Shown: one piece after another, positions 42,318 to 49,786 of the stretch
Layout: every line of letters starts with the position of its first letter
Numbering within the stretch: the stretch's first letter is position 1
The notes under the pieces: model-generated
What the model saw: only the letters and a program-made list of their open reading frames with translations
The model's database searches: none
Told to the model about the DNA's origin: nothing
Source: CAYYFX01 sp964571855
Lineage (GTDB): Bacteria > ARS69
Reading direction: 5' to 3'
NCBI GenBank assembly: GCA_964571855.1
Contig: CAZNDO010000020.1
Location: forward strand, 1 to 64,000
DNA length: 64,000 nucleotides
Translations under genes and position numbers: made by a program

Positions 42318-43652
42318 ATGGGACTCTTCGATCCGCCCGAGCCCGAGGCGGGCCCGCCGCCGGAGGCGCCGCTCGCCGACCGGATGCGGCCACGACGACT
42401 CGACGAGGTGATCGGCCACGACGCCGTCGTCGGGCCGGGCGCCACCGTGCGGCGCGCGGTGGAGGCGGGCCGGTTGCCGTCGCTGCTCCTGTGGGGGCCG
42501 CCGGGATGCGGCAAGACCACGCTGGCGCGGGCGCTGGCGAAGGAGATCGAGGCGGAGTTCCGCGAGATCTCGGCGGTGTCCTCCGGCGTGGCGGATCTGC
42601 GCGAGGCGGTGGCCGCGGCGCGCGAGCGCCGGCGGCGCGGGCACCGCACGGTGCTCTTCATCGACGAGATCCACCGCTTCAACAGGGCGCAGCAGGACGC
42701 CATCCTGCCCGCGGTGGAGAACGGCACCGTAGTCCTGGTCGGCGCCACCACGGAGAACCCGTCCTTCGAGGTGAACGCCCCGCTGCGCTCGCGCTGCCAC
42801 GTGATCCGGCTGGAGCCGCTCGGGCGCGACGCCCTGACCGCCATCCTGGAGCGCGCGCTCGCGGACGCGGAGCGCGGGCTGGGCGCGGCCGGCGTCGCGA
42901 TCGGCGACGACGCGAAGGACGAGATCCTCCGCCGTGCGAACGGGGACGCGCGCATCGCGCTGAACCTGCTGGAGGCGTGCGCGGCGGCCGTGGCCGCGGG
43001 CGACGCGGTGGACCGCGACACGGTGGCCGCGTTCGCGCGCGAGAACACCGTGCTGTACGACCGTGCATCCGGGCGGCACTACGACCACGCGTCCGCGTTC
43101 CAGAAGAGCCTGCGCGGTTCCGATCCGGACGCCGCGCTGTACTGGATGGCGAAGATGCTCGTGGCCGGCGAGGATCCGCGCTTCGTGGCGCGCCGCCTCG
43201 TGGTGACCGCCGCCGAGGACGTGGGGTTGGCGGATCCGCGCGCGCTCCAGGTGGCGGTGGCGGCGTTCCATGCGCTGGAGTTCCTCGGCATGCCGGAGGC
43301 GCGCATCCCGCTGGCGGAGGCGGCGATCTACGTGGCCACCGCGCCGAAGTCCAACAGCGCGGTGCGGTCGATCGACGCGGCGATGGGCGCGATCACCGAG
43401 GGCGAGTCGCACGAGGTGCCGCCGTTCCTGCGGATGACGGGCGGCGATGCGCGGGAGTACCGCTATCCGCACTCCGCGCCGGGGCACTTCCTGCCGGACG
43501 ACTATCTCCCGCAGGAACTGCGCGGGCGCGCGTTCTACGTGCCCGGCGAACTCGGCGACGAGAAGGAGATCGCCCGGCGGGTGCGCGCGGCGCTGGGGCG
43601 GGGGCGGGAGCGCGGGGCGGATCCGGGGAGGGCGCCGGCGCGGGAGGAGTGA
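42318..43652 (+). CDS. rarA: Replication-associated recombination protein RarA (MgsA)
   Basis: RarA is a clamp-loader-like AAA+ ATPase that acts at stalled replication forks. The 444-aa protein begins with DRMRPRRLDEVIGHDAVVGPG, has Walker A GPPGCGKTT (about 58-66), Walker B LFIDEIHRFN, sensor 1 LVGATTENPSFEVN, and the MgsA C-terminal tetramerisation domain with YDRASGRHYDHASAFQKSLRGSDPDAALYW. Length is normal. The ATG at 42318 follows a candidate -10 box with no room for a ribosome-binding site. A 234-bp palindrome begins 11 bp after the stop. Confidence 0.95.
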   Translation: MGLFDPPEPEAGPPPEAPLADRMRPRRLDEVIGHDAVVGPGATVRRAVEAGRLPSLLLWGPPGCGKTTLARALAKEIEAEFREISAVSSGVADLREAVAAARERRRRGHRTVLFIDEIHRFNRAQQDAILPAVENGTVVLVGATTENPSFEVNAPLRSRCHVIRLEPLGRDALTAILERALADAERGLGAAGVAIGDDAKDEILRRANGDARIALNLLEACAAAVAAGDAVDRDTVAAFARENTVLYDRASGRHYDHASAFQKSLRGSDPDAALYWMAKMLVAGEDPRFVARRLVVTAAEDVGLADPRALQVAVAAFHALEFLGMPEARIPLAEAAIYVATAPKSNSAVRSIDAAMGAITEGESHEVPPFLRMTGGDAREYRYPHSAPGHFLPDDYLPQELRGRAFYVPGELGDEKEIARRVRAALGRGRERGADPGRAPAREE

Positions 43653-43662
43653 CCGGGGGGGC

Positions 43663-43896
43663 GTCCCGAAGGGTCCGCGAAGTCGCGACGAAGGCGGCGG
43701 TCGCGGTGGTTGCGGCGGCGACCCCGTGGGGTCCTCCCCGGCGGGCGCTCGGCCTCCGCCGTCCGGGCGGAGGCCATCGCTCCTGCGTCGACGGCCTCCG
43801 GCCGCGCCGCAGAGCCGCCGGGGAGGACCCCACGGGGTCGCCGCCGCGACCACCGCGACCGCCGCCTTCGTCGCGACTTCGCGGACCCTTCGGGAC
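43663..43896. repeat. 234-bp near-perfect inverted repeat (82-bp arms)
   Basis: Arms 43663-43744 and 43815-43896 are complementary at 81 of 82 positions; the single difference (T at about 43712 against the expected C) would be a G-U pair in RNA. The 70-bp centre holds another perfect hairpin, GGCCTCCGCC/GGCGGAGGCC with a 5-nt loop. The structure lies between convergent genes, 11 bp after rarA and 11 bp before the selenoprotein stop. It is far larger than a terminator. It could be a palindromic mobile repeat, a double-stranded-RNA-forming terminator, or a recombination element. Confidence 0.9.
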
Positions 43897-43907
43897 GCGG
43901 GCTTCGT

Positions 43908-44630
43908 TCACTTCTGCGGGGCGACCGTCTCCTTCTCCGACCTCCCAGATGAATCACCCTCCGCGCTCGCCCCCGCGGCTCCGGCACCCTTCGTCGCCCC
44001 GCTCGAGTCCGCGGCCGTGGAGTCCGTTCTTGCCGGGGCGGACATCGGGCGGGCCATCGCGTACGGCGTCGGGTCCGCCAGGAACGCCACGCGCGTGGAG
44101 TCCGTGCGGAAGAAGTACGGGCGGCCCATCCAGTCCTCGCGCAGCGACTTCTTGTCCGGCGCGAAGCGTTCGCGCGACACGGGGTCCGTCACGGTGCCGC
44201 AGTACTTCCAGGGGCGTTCGTCGAACTTCCGCTTCGCCTCCGGGTCCGCGAAGAAGTACAGCTCGTGGTTCACCTGGCTCTTGAGTTCGTCCTGGAACTT
44301 CGCCATCGCGCGCTTGTTCACGGCGCACGGCAGCTTCGCGCCCATCTCGATCAGGTACGGCTCGGGGTCTTCGCCGAAGACCTTGACGCACGGGCCTCAG
44401 CAGAAGCCGACGGGGCGGCCGTTCACGTAGATCGGGGTCTGCGAGCGGCCGAGCGCGCGCTTGGCCACGGGGCACCAGTCGTTGAAGGACAGCGTGCCGT
44501 CCGCGTAGCGGATGCGGAAGCGGTCCGAGCCGGCAACGGGGACCTTCTCCTGCGCGACCGCGGCGGCGCCGGCCAGGGTCACGGCGAGCAGCGCGGCGAG
44601 CGCGCGCGCCGGGAGGGGGAGAGGGGGCAT
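43908..44630 (-). CDS. Predicted periplasmic selenoprotein with three YHS-like modules (in-frame TGA = Sec78)
   Basis: The reading frame runs from ATG 44630 through a single TGA (44399-44397) to the TGA at 43908, giving 240 aa with Sec at 78 in GFC-U-GPC. The signal peptide is about 1-26 (ALLAVTLAGAAAVA). Module 1 (about 53-93) has CPV, then VNGRPVGFCUGPCVKVFGED and PYL, the layout of a metal-binding YHS/TRASH domain in which Sec replaces one of the Cys. Modules 2 (about 102-144, VNHELYFFADPEAKRKF) and 3 (about 148-191, TDPVSRERF ... GRPYFFRTDSTRVAFLADP) keep the fold pattern but lack the Cys cluster. The tail is Ser/Ala-rich. GGAGG precedes the ATG. Homology continuing across the TGA, a hairpin just after it and selB in the window support selenocysteine. 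A nonsense mutation is the alternative. Confidence 0.8.
44366..44382 (-). promoter_or_regulatory. Candidate bacterial SECIS element
   Basis: On the mRNA, GGUCUUC-GGC-GAAGACC forms a perfect 7-bp stem starting at nucleotide 15 after the UGA, with the apical loop at nucleotides 22-24. That matches the distance at which SelB-binding hairpins occur. The loop carries a G, as SelB requires. A bulged U of the E. coli fdhF type is not obvious. Confidence 0.65.
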
Positions 44631-44783
44631 GGGGCCTCCAGGGGGAGGGGGAACGGAGGATCAACCCCGGCCGGCGCGTGAAGTTTCGGCGCGTTGCCGC
44701 CCGCCCGCCCGCGGGTTACGCTGAACCGGCGCCGCCGGCCGCGACCGAACATGACGGGCGTCGCGCCGGCCAGGAGACTCCCC

Positions 44784-46151
44784 GTGCAACCGGATGCGCA
44801 GGACGCCGCCCCCCGCGGCTCCCGGGTCCTCGTCATCGACGACGAGAAGAACATCCGCACGACCGTATCGGTCTGCGTGGAAGGGACGGGCTGCTCGGCC
44901 ACGGCGGTGGCCTCCGGGGAGGCGGCGCTCGACGAACTGCAGCGCCGGCCGTACGACCTCGCCTTCCTCGACCTGCGCCTGGGTGACGAGCAGGGGCTGG
45001 AGCTCCTTCCCCGGCTCCTCGCGGCGCGCCCGGAACTGCAGGTCGTGGTGATCACGGCGTACGCCACCTTCGAGACGGCGGTGGACGCCATCAAGCGCGG
45101 CGCGGTGGACTACCTCCCGAAGCCGTTCACGCCGCTGCAGATCCGGCACGCGGTGGAGCAGGCCGCGCGCCGTCGGGCCATCGCCACGCGCGTGGCGCGC
45201 CTCGAGACCGAGCTGGCGGCCGAGGTTCCGGAGATCGACGAGACGTCGGAAGCGCCGCCCATGCGCGAGATCCTGGATGTGCTCGGCCGCGCGGCGGCAT
45301 CCGATGCGTCCATCCTGCTCCGCGGCGAGAGCGGCACCGGCAAGGGCGTGCTCGCGCGTCTCGTGCACGGGCGCAGCCGGCGGGCCGGTCGCCCGTTCGT
45401 GGTCGTGAACTGCCCGACGCTGTCCGCGGACCTCCTGGCCAGCGAGCTGTTCGGCCACTCCCGCGGCGCATTCACCGGTGCGGTGCGCGACCAGGCCGGT
45501 CGCGTGGAAGCGGCGGAGGGCGGGACCCTCTTCCTCGACGAGATCGGGGAGATCTCGCCCGGCCTGCAGGCCAAGCTCCTGCGTTTCCTGCAGGAGCGCA
45601 GCTTCGAGCGGCTGGGCGAGAACCGCACGCGGACGGCGGACGTTCGCGTGATCGCGGCCACGAACCGGGATCTCGGGAAGGACGTGGCGTCCGGACGGTT
45701 CCGCGAGGATCTCTTCTACCGGCTCAACGTGATCGACGTGCGGGTGCCCGCGCTGCGCGAGCGGACGGAGGACGTGCCGCGACTGGCGCGCCGATTCCTC
45801 GAGTTCTTCGCCCGGGCGGCCGGGCGGCCCGCGCCCGAGCTCGCGCCGGATGCCGCCGCGGCGATCGTCGCGTACGCGTGGCCCGGGAACATCCGCGAAC
45901 TGCGCAACGCGATGGAGCGCGCCGTCATCCTGTGGCCGGGGCGCACCTTGACCGCGGAGGCGCTGCCGGATGCGCTGGCGGCGCACCGGATGGCGCCCCG
46001 GTTGGGCGGGGACTTCACGCTGGACGACGTGGAGCGCGAGCACGTGCGGCGTGTGCTCGAGCGCGCGGGCACGCTGGAGGAGGCCGCCCGCATCCTCGGC
46101 ATCGACTCGTCGACGCTCTGGCGCAAGCGCAAGAAGTACGAGGAAGGCTGA
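44784..46151 (+). CDS. NtrC-family sigma-54-dependent response regulator
   Basis: The 455-aa protein has a receiver domain (about 13-130) with DDEKNIR, phospho-acceptor Asp in FLDLRLG and Lys in YLPKPF. The AAA+ domain has Walker A GESGTGKG, the sigma-54 contact loop GAFTGA and Walker B FLDEIGE. A Fis-type HTH lies at the end (TLEEAARILGIDSSTLWRKRKKY). The GTG at 44784 has AGGAGA 6 bp upstream; an ATG at 44751 is the alternative. Its stop is 3 bp from the convergent stop of the histidine kinase in the kdp cluster. With no KdpE encoded, it is the likely regulator of kdp. Confidence 0.92.
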   Translation: MQPDAQDAAPRGSRVLVIDDEKNIRTTVSVCVEGTGCSATAVASGEAALDELQRRPYDLAFLDLRLGDEQGLELLPRLLAARPELQVVVITAYATFETAVDAIKRGAVDYLPKPFTPLQIRHAVEQAARRRAIATRVARLETELAAEVPEIDETSEAPPMREILDVLGRAAASDASILLRGESGTGKGVLARLVHGRSRRAGRPFVVVNCPTLSADLLASELFGHSRGAFTGAVRDQAGRVEAAEGGTLFLDEIGEISPGLQAKLLRFLQERSFERLGENRTRTADVRVIAATNRDLGKDVASGRFREDLFYRLNVIDVRVPALRERTEDVPRLARRFLEFFARAAGRPAPELAPDAAAAIVAYAWPGNIRELRNAMERAVILWPGRTLTAEALPDALAAHRMAPRLGGDFTLDDVEREHVRRVLERAGTLEEAARILGIDSSTLWRKRKKYEEG

Positions 46152-46154
46152 GGC

Positions 46155-47999
46155 TCACGCCGACGCGCCGCCGGCCGGCGCAGGGCCCGACGCCGCCGGG
46201 AGCACGATGCGGAACGTGCTGCCCCGCCCGGGCTCGCTCTCCACGCCGATGGTCCCGCCGTGGGCCTCCACGATCTCCTTCGCGATGAAGAGCCCGAGCC
46301 CGGCGCCGCCCGGCGGGCTGCCGGGGACCTGCACGTACTTGTCGAAGACCGCGTCGTGATACTCCCGCGGGATGCCCGGGCCGGCGTCGGACACCTCGAG
46401 CCGCACGGCGCCCGGATCCGCCGCGGCGCGCAGCACGACCTCCGCGCCCGGCGGACTGTGCCGGATGGCGTTCTGCAGGAGGTTCGCGATCGCCAGCTGC
46501 AGGCGCTCCACGTCGACCTCGACCGAATCCATCCCGGGAAGGGCCTCGCCGCGCAACTCCACCCCGCGCTGCGCGGCGACCGGGCGGTGCGCGTCCACGG
46601 CCTGGCGCACGAGCGCCTCCGGATCGGTGCGCGTCCGCGCCAGCTCGATGCGCCCCGCCCGGATGCGGGAGAGGTCCAGGAGCTCGTCCACGATGGACTG
46701 CAGCCGCTCGCAGTCCGTGCGGGCGGCGTACACGAGGTCCTCCTGCCGCGCGGTCAGCGGTCCCACGCCACCCTCCACCAGGAGGTGCACCGCCATGCGC
46801 AGGGACGTGAGCGGCGTGCGGAACTCGTGCGCCACCGTGGCCACGAGGTCGTTGCGCAGCTCCTCGAAGCGGCGCGCGCGCGTCACGTCCTCCAGCACGA
46901 CGGTCGTGCCCACCGCGTCCCCCTCCTCGGCGTACACCGGCATGGCGCGCGGCAGGAACCACCGCTCCCCGGCCGGCGTCGCCAGGCGGAATGCGTCCTC
47001 CAGGCTGCGCGGCGCCCACGCACCGCCCCCGCCGGCCACGTGCCTCCGCAACTCCTCCACGATGCCGCGAACGGCGGGGTCCAGTCCGGACACCGTCGTG
47101 TCGGGCGCGAGGCGCAGGATCGTCTCGGCGGCGCGATTCGCGTGGTGGATCTGCCCGTCCAGCCCCAGCACGAGCACGGGGCCGGGCAGGCTGTCGATCG
47201 CCGCCTGGGCGGCGCGCTGCGCTTCCAGCAGCTCGCCGAGCGAGCTCTGCCGGTACTTCTGCAGCCGGTCCGCCATCGCGTTGAAGTCGGCGGCCAGGCT
47301 CGCGGTCTCGTCGCGGCCCGCGACGACCGCGCGCGCGGCCAGGTCGCCCGCGCCGATGCGTCGCGCCGCCTGGCCCAGCACGGAGAGCGGGCGCAGGAGA
47401 CGGGTCGTGATCGCCGCCGCCGCCCACAGGGCCAGGAGCAGCCCGGCCAGGGACACGAGCACGAGGAGCGTGATGGACCGCTCGGCGGTGCGCTTCGCCC
47501 GGTCGCTCTTGCGCACCATGGCGTCCTGGTTCATCGCCAGGATCACGTCCATGGCCGTCCTGAGCTCCTGCAGCGCGGGAAGCAGCCGGTCGAGGTAGGC
47601 GGCCTGCATCGCGGACTCGCCGCCGAGGGCGGGCAGGGCGTCGAAGGCCCGCGTGTAGTCCTCCCAGGCGCGGCGGAGGCGCGCGGTGGCCTCGTGCTCG
47701 CGCGGCTCGGTGATGTTCCCTTCCTGCACGGCCAGCTCCGCCTCGAAGGCGCGGCGGCTGCCGTCCGCCCCGGCATCGTCGTTCGCACGTCCGGCCGCGG
47801 TCCGCAGGGCCGAGGCGTCCATGCGCTGCACCGCGTCGGACATGCGCTGCACCGCCAGGACGCTCCGGAAGTTGTCCTCCAGGATCCGCTGCGAGCCGGA
47901 GCCGAGGTCCATAAGGAGGAACCGGCCGACGACGCCGATCACGATCAGCGAGGCGATGAGCGGGGCCTGCGCGAGCAGGAGCTTCGCACGCAGCGTCAC
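46155..47999 (-). CDS. Membrane sensor histidine kinase (sensor-HAMP-PAS-HisKA-HATPase)
   Basis: The 614-aa kinase has TM1 (about 5-30), a periplasmic helical domain of about 135 aa, TM2 (about 165-190), HAMP (about 190-245), PAS (about 255-370), HisKA with the phosphorylated His in VAHEFRTPLTSLRMA, and HATPase with NLLQNAIRHSPPG, DAGPGIP and GGAGLGLFIAKEIV. It lacks the four-helix KdpD membrane domain, so it is not simply the C-terminal half of KdpD. The GTG start overlaps the stop of the KdpD-N gene (GTGA), the last step in the operon. It probably phosphorylates the convergently encoded NtrC-type regulator. Confidence 0.9.
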   Translation of the reverse strand: MTLRAKLLLAQAPLIASLIVIGVVGRFLLMDLGSGSQRILEDNFRSVLAVQRMSDAVQRMDASALRTAAGRANDDAGADGSRRAFEAELAVQEGNITEPREHEATARLRRAWEDYTRAFDALPALGGESAMQAAYLDRLLPALQELRTAMDVILAMNQDAMVRKSDRAKRTAERSITLLVLVSLAGLLLALWAAAAITTRLLRPLSVLGQAARRIGAGDLAARAVVAGRDETASLAADFNAMADRLQKYRQSSLGELLEAQRAAQAAIDSLPGPVLVLGLDGQIHHANRAAETILRLAPDTTVSGLDPAVRGIVEELRRHVAGGGGAWAPRSLEDAFRLATPAGERWFLPRAMPVYAEEGDAVGTTVVLEDVTRARRFEELRNDLVATVAHEFRTPLTSLRMAVHLLVEGGVGPLTARQEDLVYAARTDCERLQSIVDELLDLSRIRAGRIELARTRTDPEALVRQAVDAHRPVAAQRGVELRGEALPGMDSVEVDVERLQLAIANLLQNAIRHSPPGAEVVLRAAADPGAVRLEVSDAGPGIPREYHDAVFDKYVQVPGSPPGGAGLGLFIAKEIVEAHGGTIGVESEPGRGSTFRIVLPAASGPAPAGGASA

Positions 48000-49156
48000 G
48001 ACCGCACCTCGCCGTCCTCGAAGGACACGATGTGCAGGTCGAACCCGGCGGCCTCGCGCAGGAGCCTGAGCCCTACGGAGCGCTGGATCAGCTGTCGCCA
48101 CCACGGCCAGCGCGAACGTCCGATCACGATGTGCCCGACGCCGTGCGACCGGGCGAAGTCCATCAGCGCGGCGGCCGGGTCCTTCGCCCGCAGCCGCACG
48201 ACCTCGGCGCCGAGATCGCGCGCCTTCTCGACGTTGTCCAGGAGGTGCCGCTGCGCCTCGGCGTCGATGCGGCGCGGCGACTCGCCGGGCGTCTCCACGT
48301 ACACCACGAACCAGTCCGTGCGCAGCCGCCCCGCCATGCGCGATCCCTTGCGCAGCAGCGCGGCGGCGCGGGGCGGGTTCGACGTCATGCACACCATGAT
48401 CCGCCCGGGGCGCGCCGGGGTCGCGCGCTCCGCCTCCGTGCCCGCCCGCGCCTTCGCCTCGCTGAGCCGCTCCACGCTCTCCGCCACCTCGCGCAGGGCG
48501 AGTTCCCGCAGGGAGGAAAGGTTGCGGTCGCGGAAGAAGTGCTCCAGCGCCCACGGGACCTTCTCCGCGGCATAGATCTTGCCGGCGCGCAGCCGCTCCT
48601 GCAGGTCCTCCACCGCGAGGTCCAGGTTCACCACCTGGTCGGCCTCCTGCAGGAAGCTGTCCGGCACGGTCTCGCGGATGGCCACCTCGGTCACGCGCTC
48701 GACGATGTCCTTCAGGCTGTCCAGGTGCTGGATGTTCAGCGCGCCGATGACGTTGATGCCGGCGTCGAGGATCCCGATCACGTCCTGGTACCGCTTGCGG
48801 TTGCGGCTGCCGGGGACGTTCGTGTGGGGGATCTCGTCCACCACGGCGATCGCGGGCCGGCGGGCGAGGACCGCGTCCAGGTCCATCTCCTCGACGGTCA
48901 CGCCGCGGTACTCCTGCGTGCGCCGCGGGATCACCTCCAGCCCGTCCACCAGCGCCGCGGTCTCCGCGCGCCCGTGCGGCTCGACGTAGGCGAGCACGAT
49001 GTCCACGCCGCGCTGCCGCAGCGCGTGGGCCTCCTCCAGCATCCGGTAGGTCTTCCCGACGCCCGCGGCGAACCCGATGTACAGCTTGAGGCGACCGCGG
49101 CGCGCGCGCTGGACCAGCTCCAGGAAGTCCTGCGGCCGGCGGGGTCTGGCGCTCAT
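47996..49156 (-). CDS. kdpD: Stand-alone KdpD N-terminal sensor (KdpD-Usp) protein
   Basis: The 386-aa soluble protein corresponds to residues 1 to about 370 of KdpD. It has the KdpD domain with a P-loop-like GFAAGVGKTYRMLEEA, AYVEPHGR, and AVVDEIPHTNVPGSRNRKRYQDV, followed by a universal-stress-like domain (RIMVCMTSNP ... HIVIGRSRWPWWR). It has no membrane or kinase region. Its ATG overlaps the kdpC stop (ATGA), and its stop overlaps the kinase start. In E. coli this region senses ATP, K+ and c-di-AMP. Here it would act as a separate input protein to the kinase. Confidence 0.92.
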   Translation of the reverse strand: MSARPRRPQDFLELVQRARRGRLKLYIGFAAGVGKTYRMLEEAHALRQRGVDIVLAYVEPHGRAETAALVDGLEVIPRRTQEYRGVTVEEMDLDAVLARRPAIAVVDEIPHTNVPGSRNRKRYQDVIGILDAGINVIGALNIQHLDSLKDIVERVTEVAIRETVPDSFLQEADQVVNLDLAVEDLQERLRAGKIYAAEKVPWALEHFFRDRNLSSLRELALREVAESVERLSEAKARAGTEAERATPARPGRIMVCMTSNPPRAAALLRKGSRMAGRLRTDWFVVYVETPGESPRRIDAEAQRHLLDNVEKARDLGAEVVRLRAKDPAAALMDFARSHGVGHIVIGRSRWPWWRQLIQRSVGLRLLREAAGFDLHIVSFEDGEVRS

Positions 49157-49776
49157 CCGGGAATCGTAGACCGTCCGCCGGCCGGCGGCCACGTGGCGGG
49201 TTTGCCGAGGCGCCGGTCCAGGGCGAGGTTCAACAGCAGCACGTTCACGCGGGGCTCGCCCAGGAAGCCGAGCGTGCGGCTCTCGACGTGCGCGTCCACG
49301 AGGTCGCGCACGCGGGCCTCGTCGACGCGGCGCGCGCGCGCCACGCGGGGGACCTGCCAGAGCGCGACGTCGGGCGAGACGTGCGGATCCAGGCCGCTGG
49401 CGGACGCGGTAAGCAGCTCCGCCGGCACGGGGCCGGGCGCGTCCGGGTTCGCGGCGCGCAGCCGCTCCAGGTCCGCGGCCATCCGGTCCGCGAGCTTCCG
49501 CGACGTGACGCCGAGGTTCGATCCCGAGGACGCCGCCGCGTCGTAGCCCGCCCCGGCGGCGGACGGGCGCGGCTCGAAGTAGGCCGGGTTCTCGAAACGC
49601 TGCCCGATCAGCGCGGAGCCGATGACGGCGCCGTCCGCTCCCGTCACGAGGCTCCCGTTCGCCTGCCTCGGGAAGAGGGCCTGCGCGATCCCGGTGACCG
49701 CCAGGGGGTAGAGGATGCCGGTGACGACGAGCGTCACGGCCGCCGTCCGGAGCGCGATGAGAACGGTTGCGCGCAC
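49153..49776 (-). CDS. kdpC: Potassium-transporting ATPase subunit C
   Basis: KdpC is the single-span subunit that stabilises the KdpFABC complex and promotes ATP binding. The 207-aa protein has one N-terminal membrane helix (AAVTLVVTGILYPLAVTGIAQ) and the conserved ALFPRQANGSLV, GSALIGQRFENPAYFEPRPSAAG and SASGLDPHVSP motifs. It starts 10 bp after the kdpB stop, and its stop overlaps the kdpD start. Length is standard. Confidence 0.95.
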   Translation of the reverse strand: MRATVLIALRTAAVTLVVTGILYPLAVTGIAQALFPRQANGSLVTGADGAVIGSALIGQRFENPAYFEPRPSAAGAGYDAAASSGSNLGVTSRKLADRMAADLERLRAANPDAPGPVPAELLTASASGLDPHVSPDVALWQVPRVARARRVDEARVRDLVDAHVESRTLGFLGEPRVNVLLLNLALDRRLGKPATWPPAGGRSTIPG

Positions 49777-49786
49777 GATCGTCTCC

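Noticed and set aside
43908..44630. Reading the two half-frames as separate genes or as a pseudogene broken by a nonsense codon
   Set aside because: The second half would begin mid-domain with no ribosome-binding site. The TGA lies in a Cys motif with a hairpin behind it, and selB is present, so selenocysteine is the simpler reading. It is not proven.
47996..48002. KdpD/kinase boundary as a sequencing frameshift in a normal KdpD
   Set aside because: The kinase has its own first membrane helix, periplasmic domain and second helix at its start. Rejoining the frames would not recreate the KdpD membrane region.
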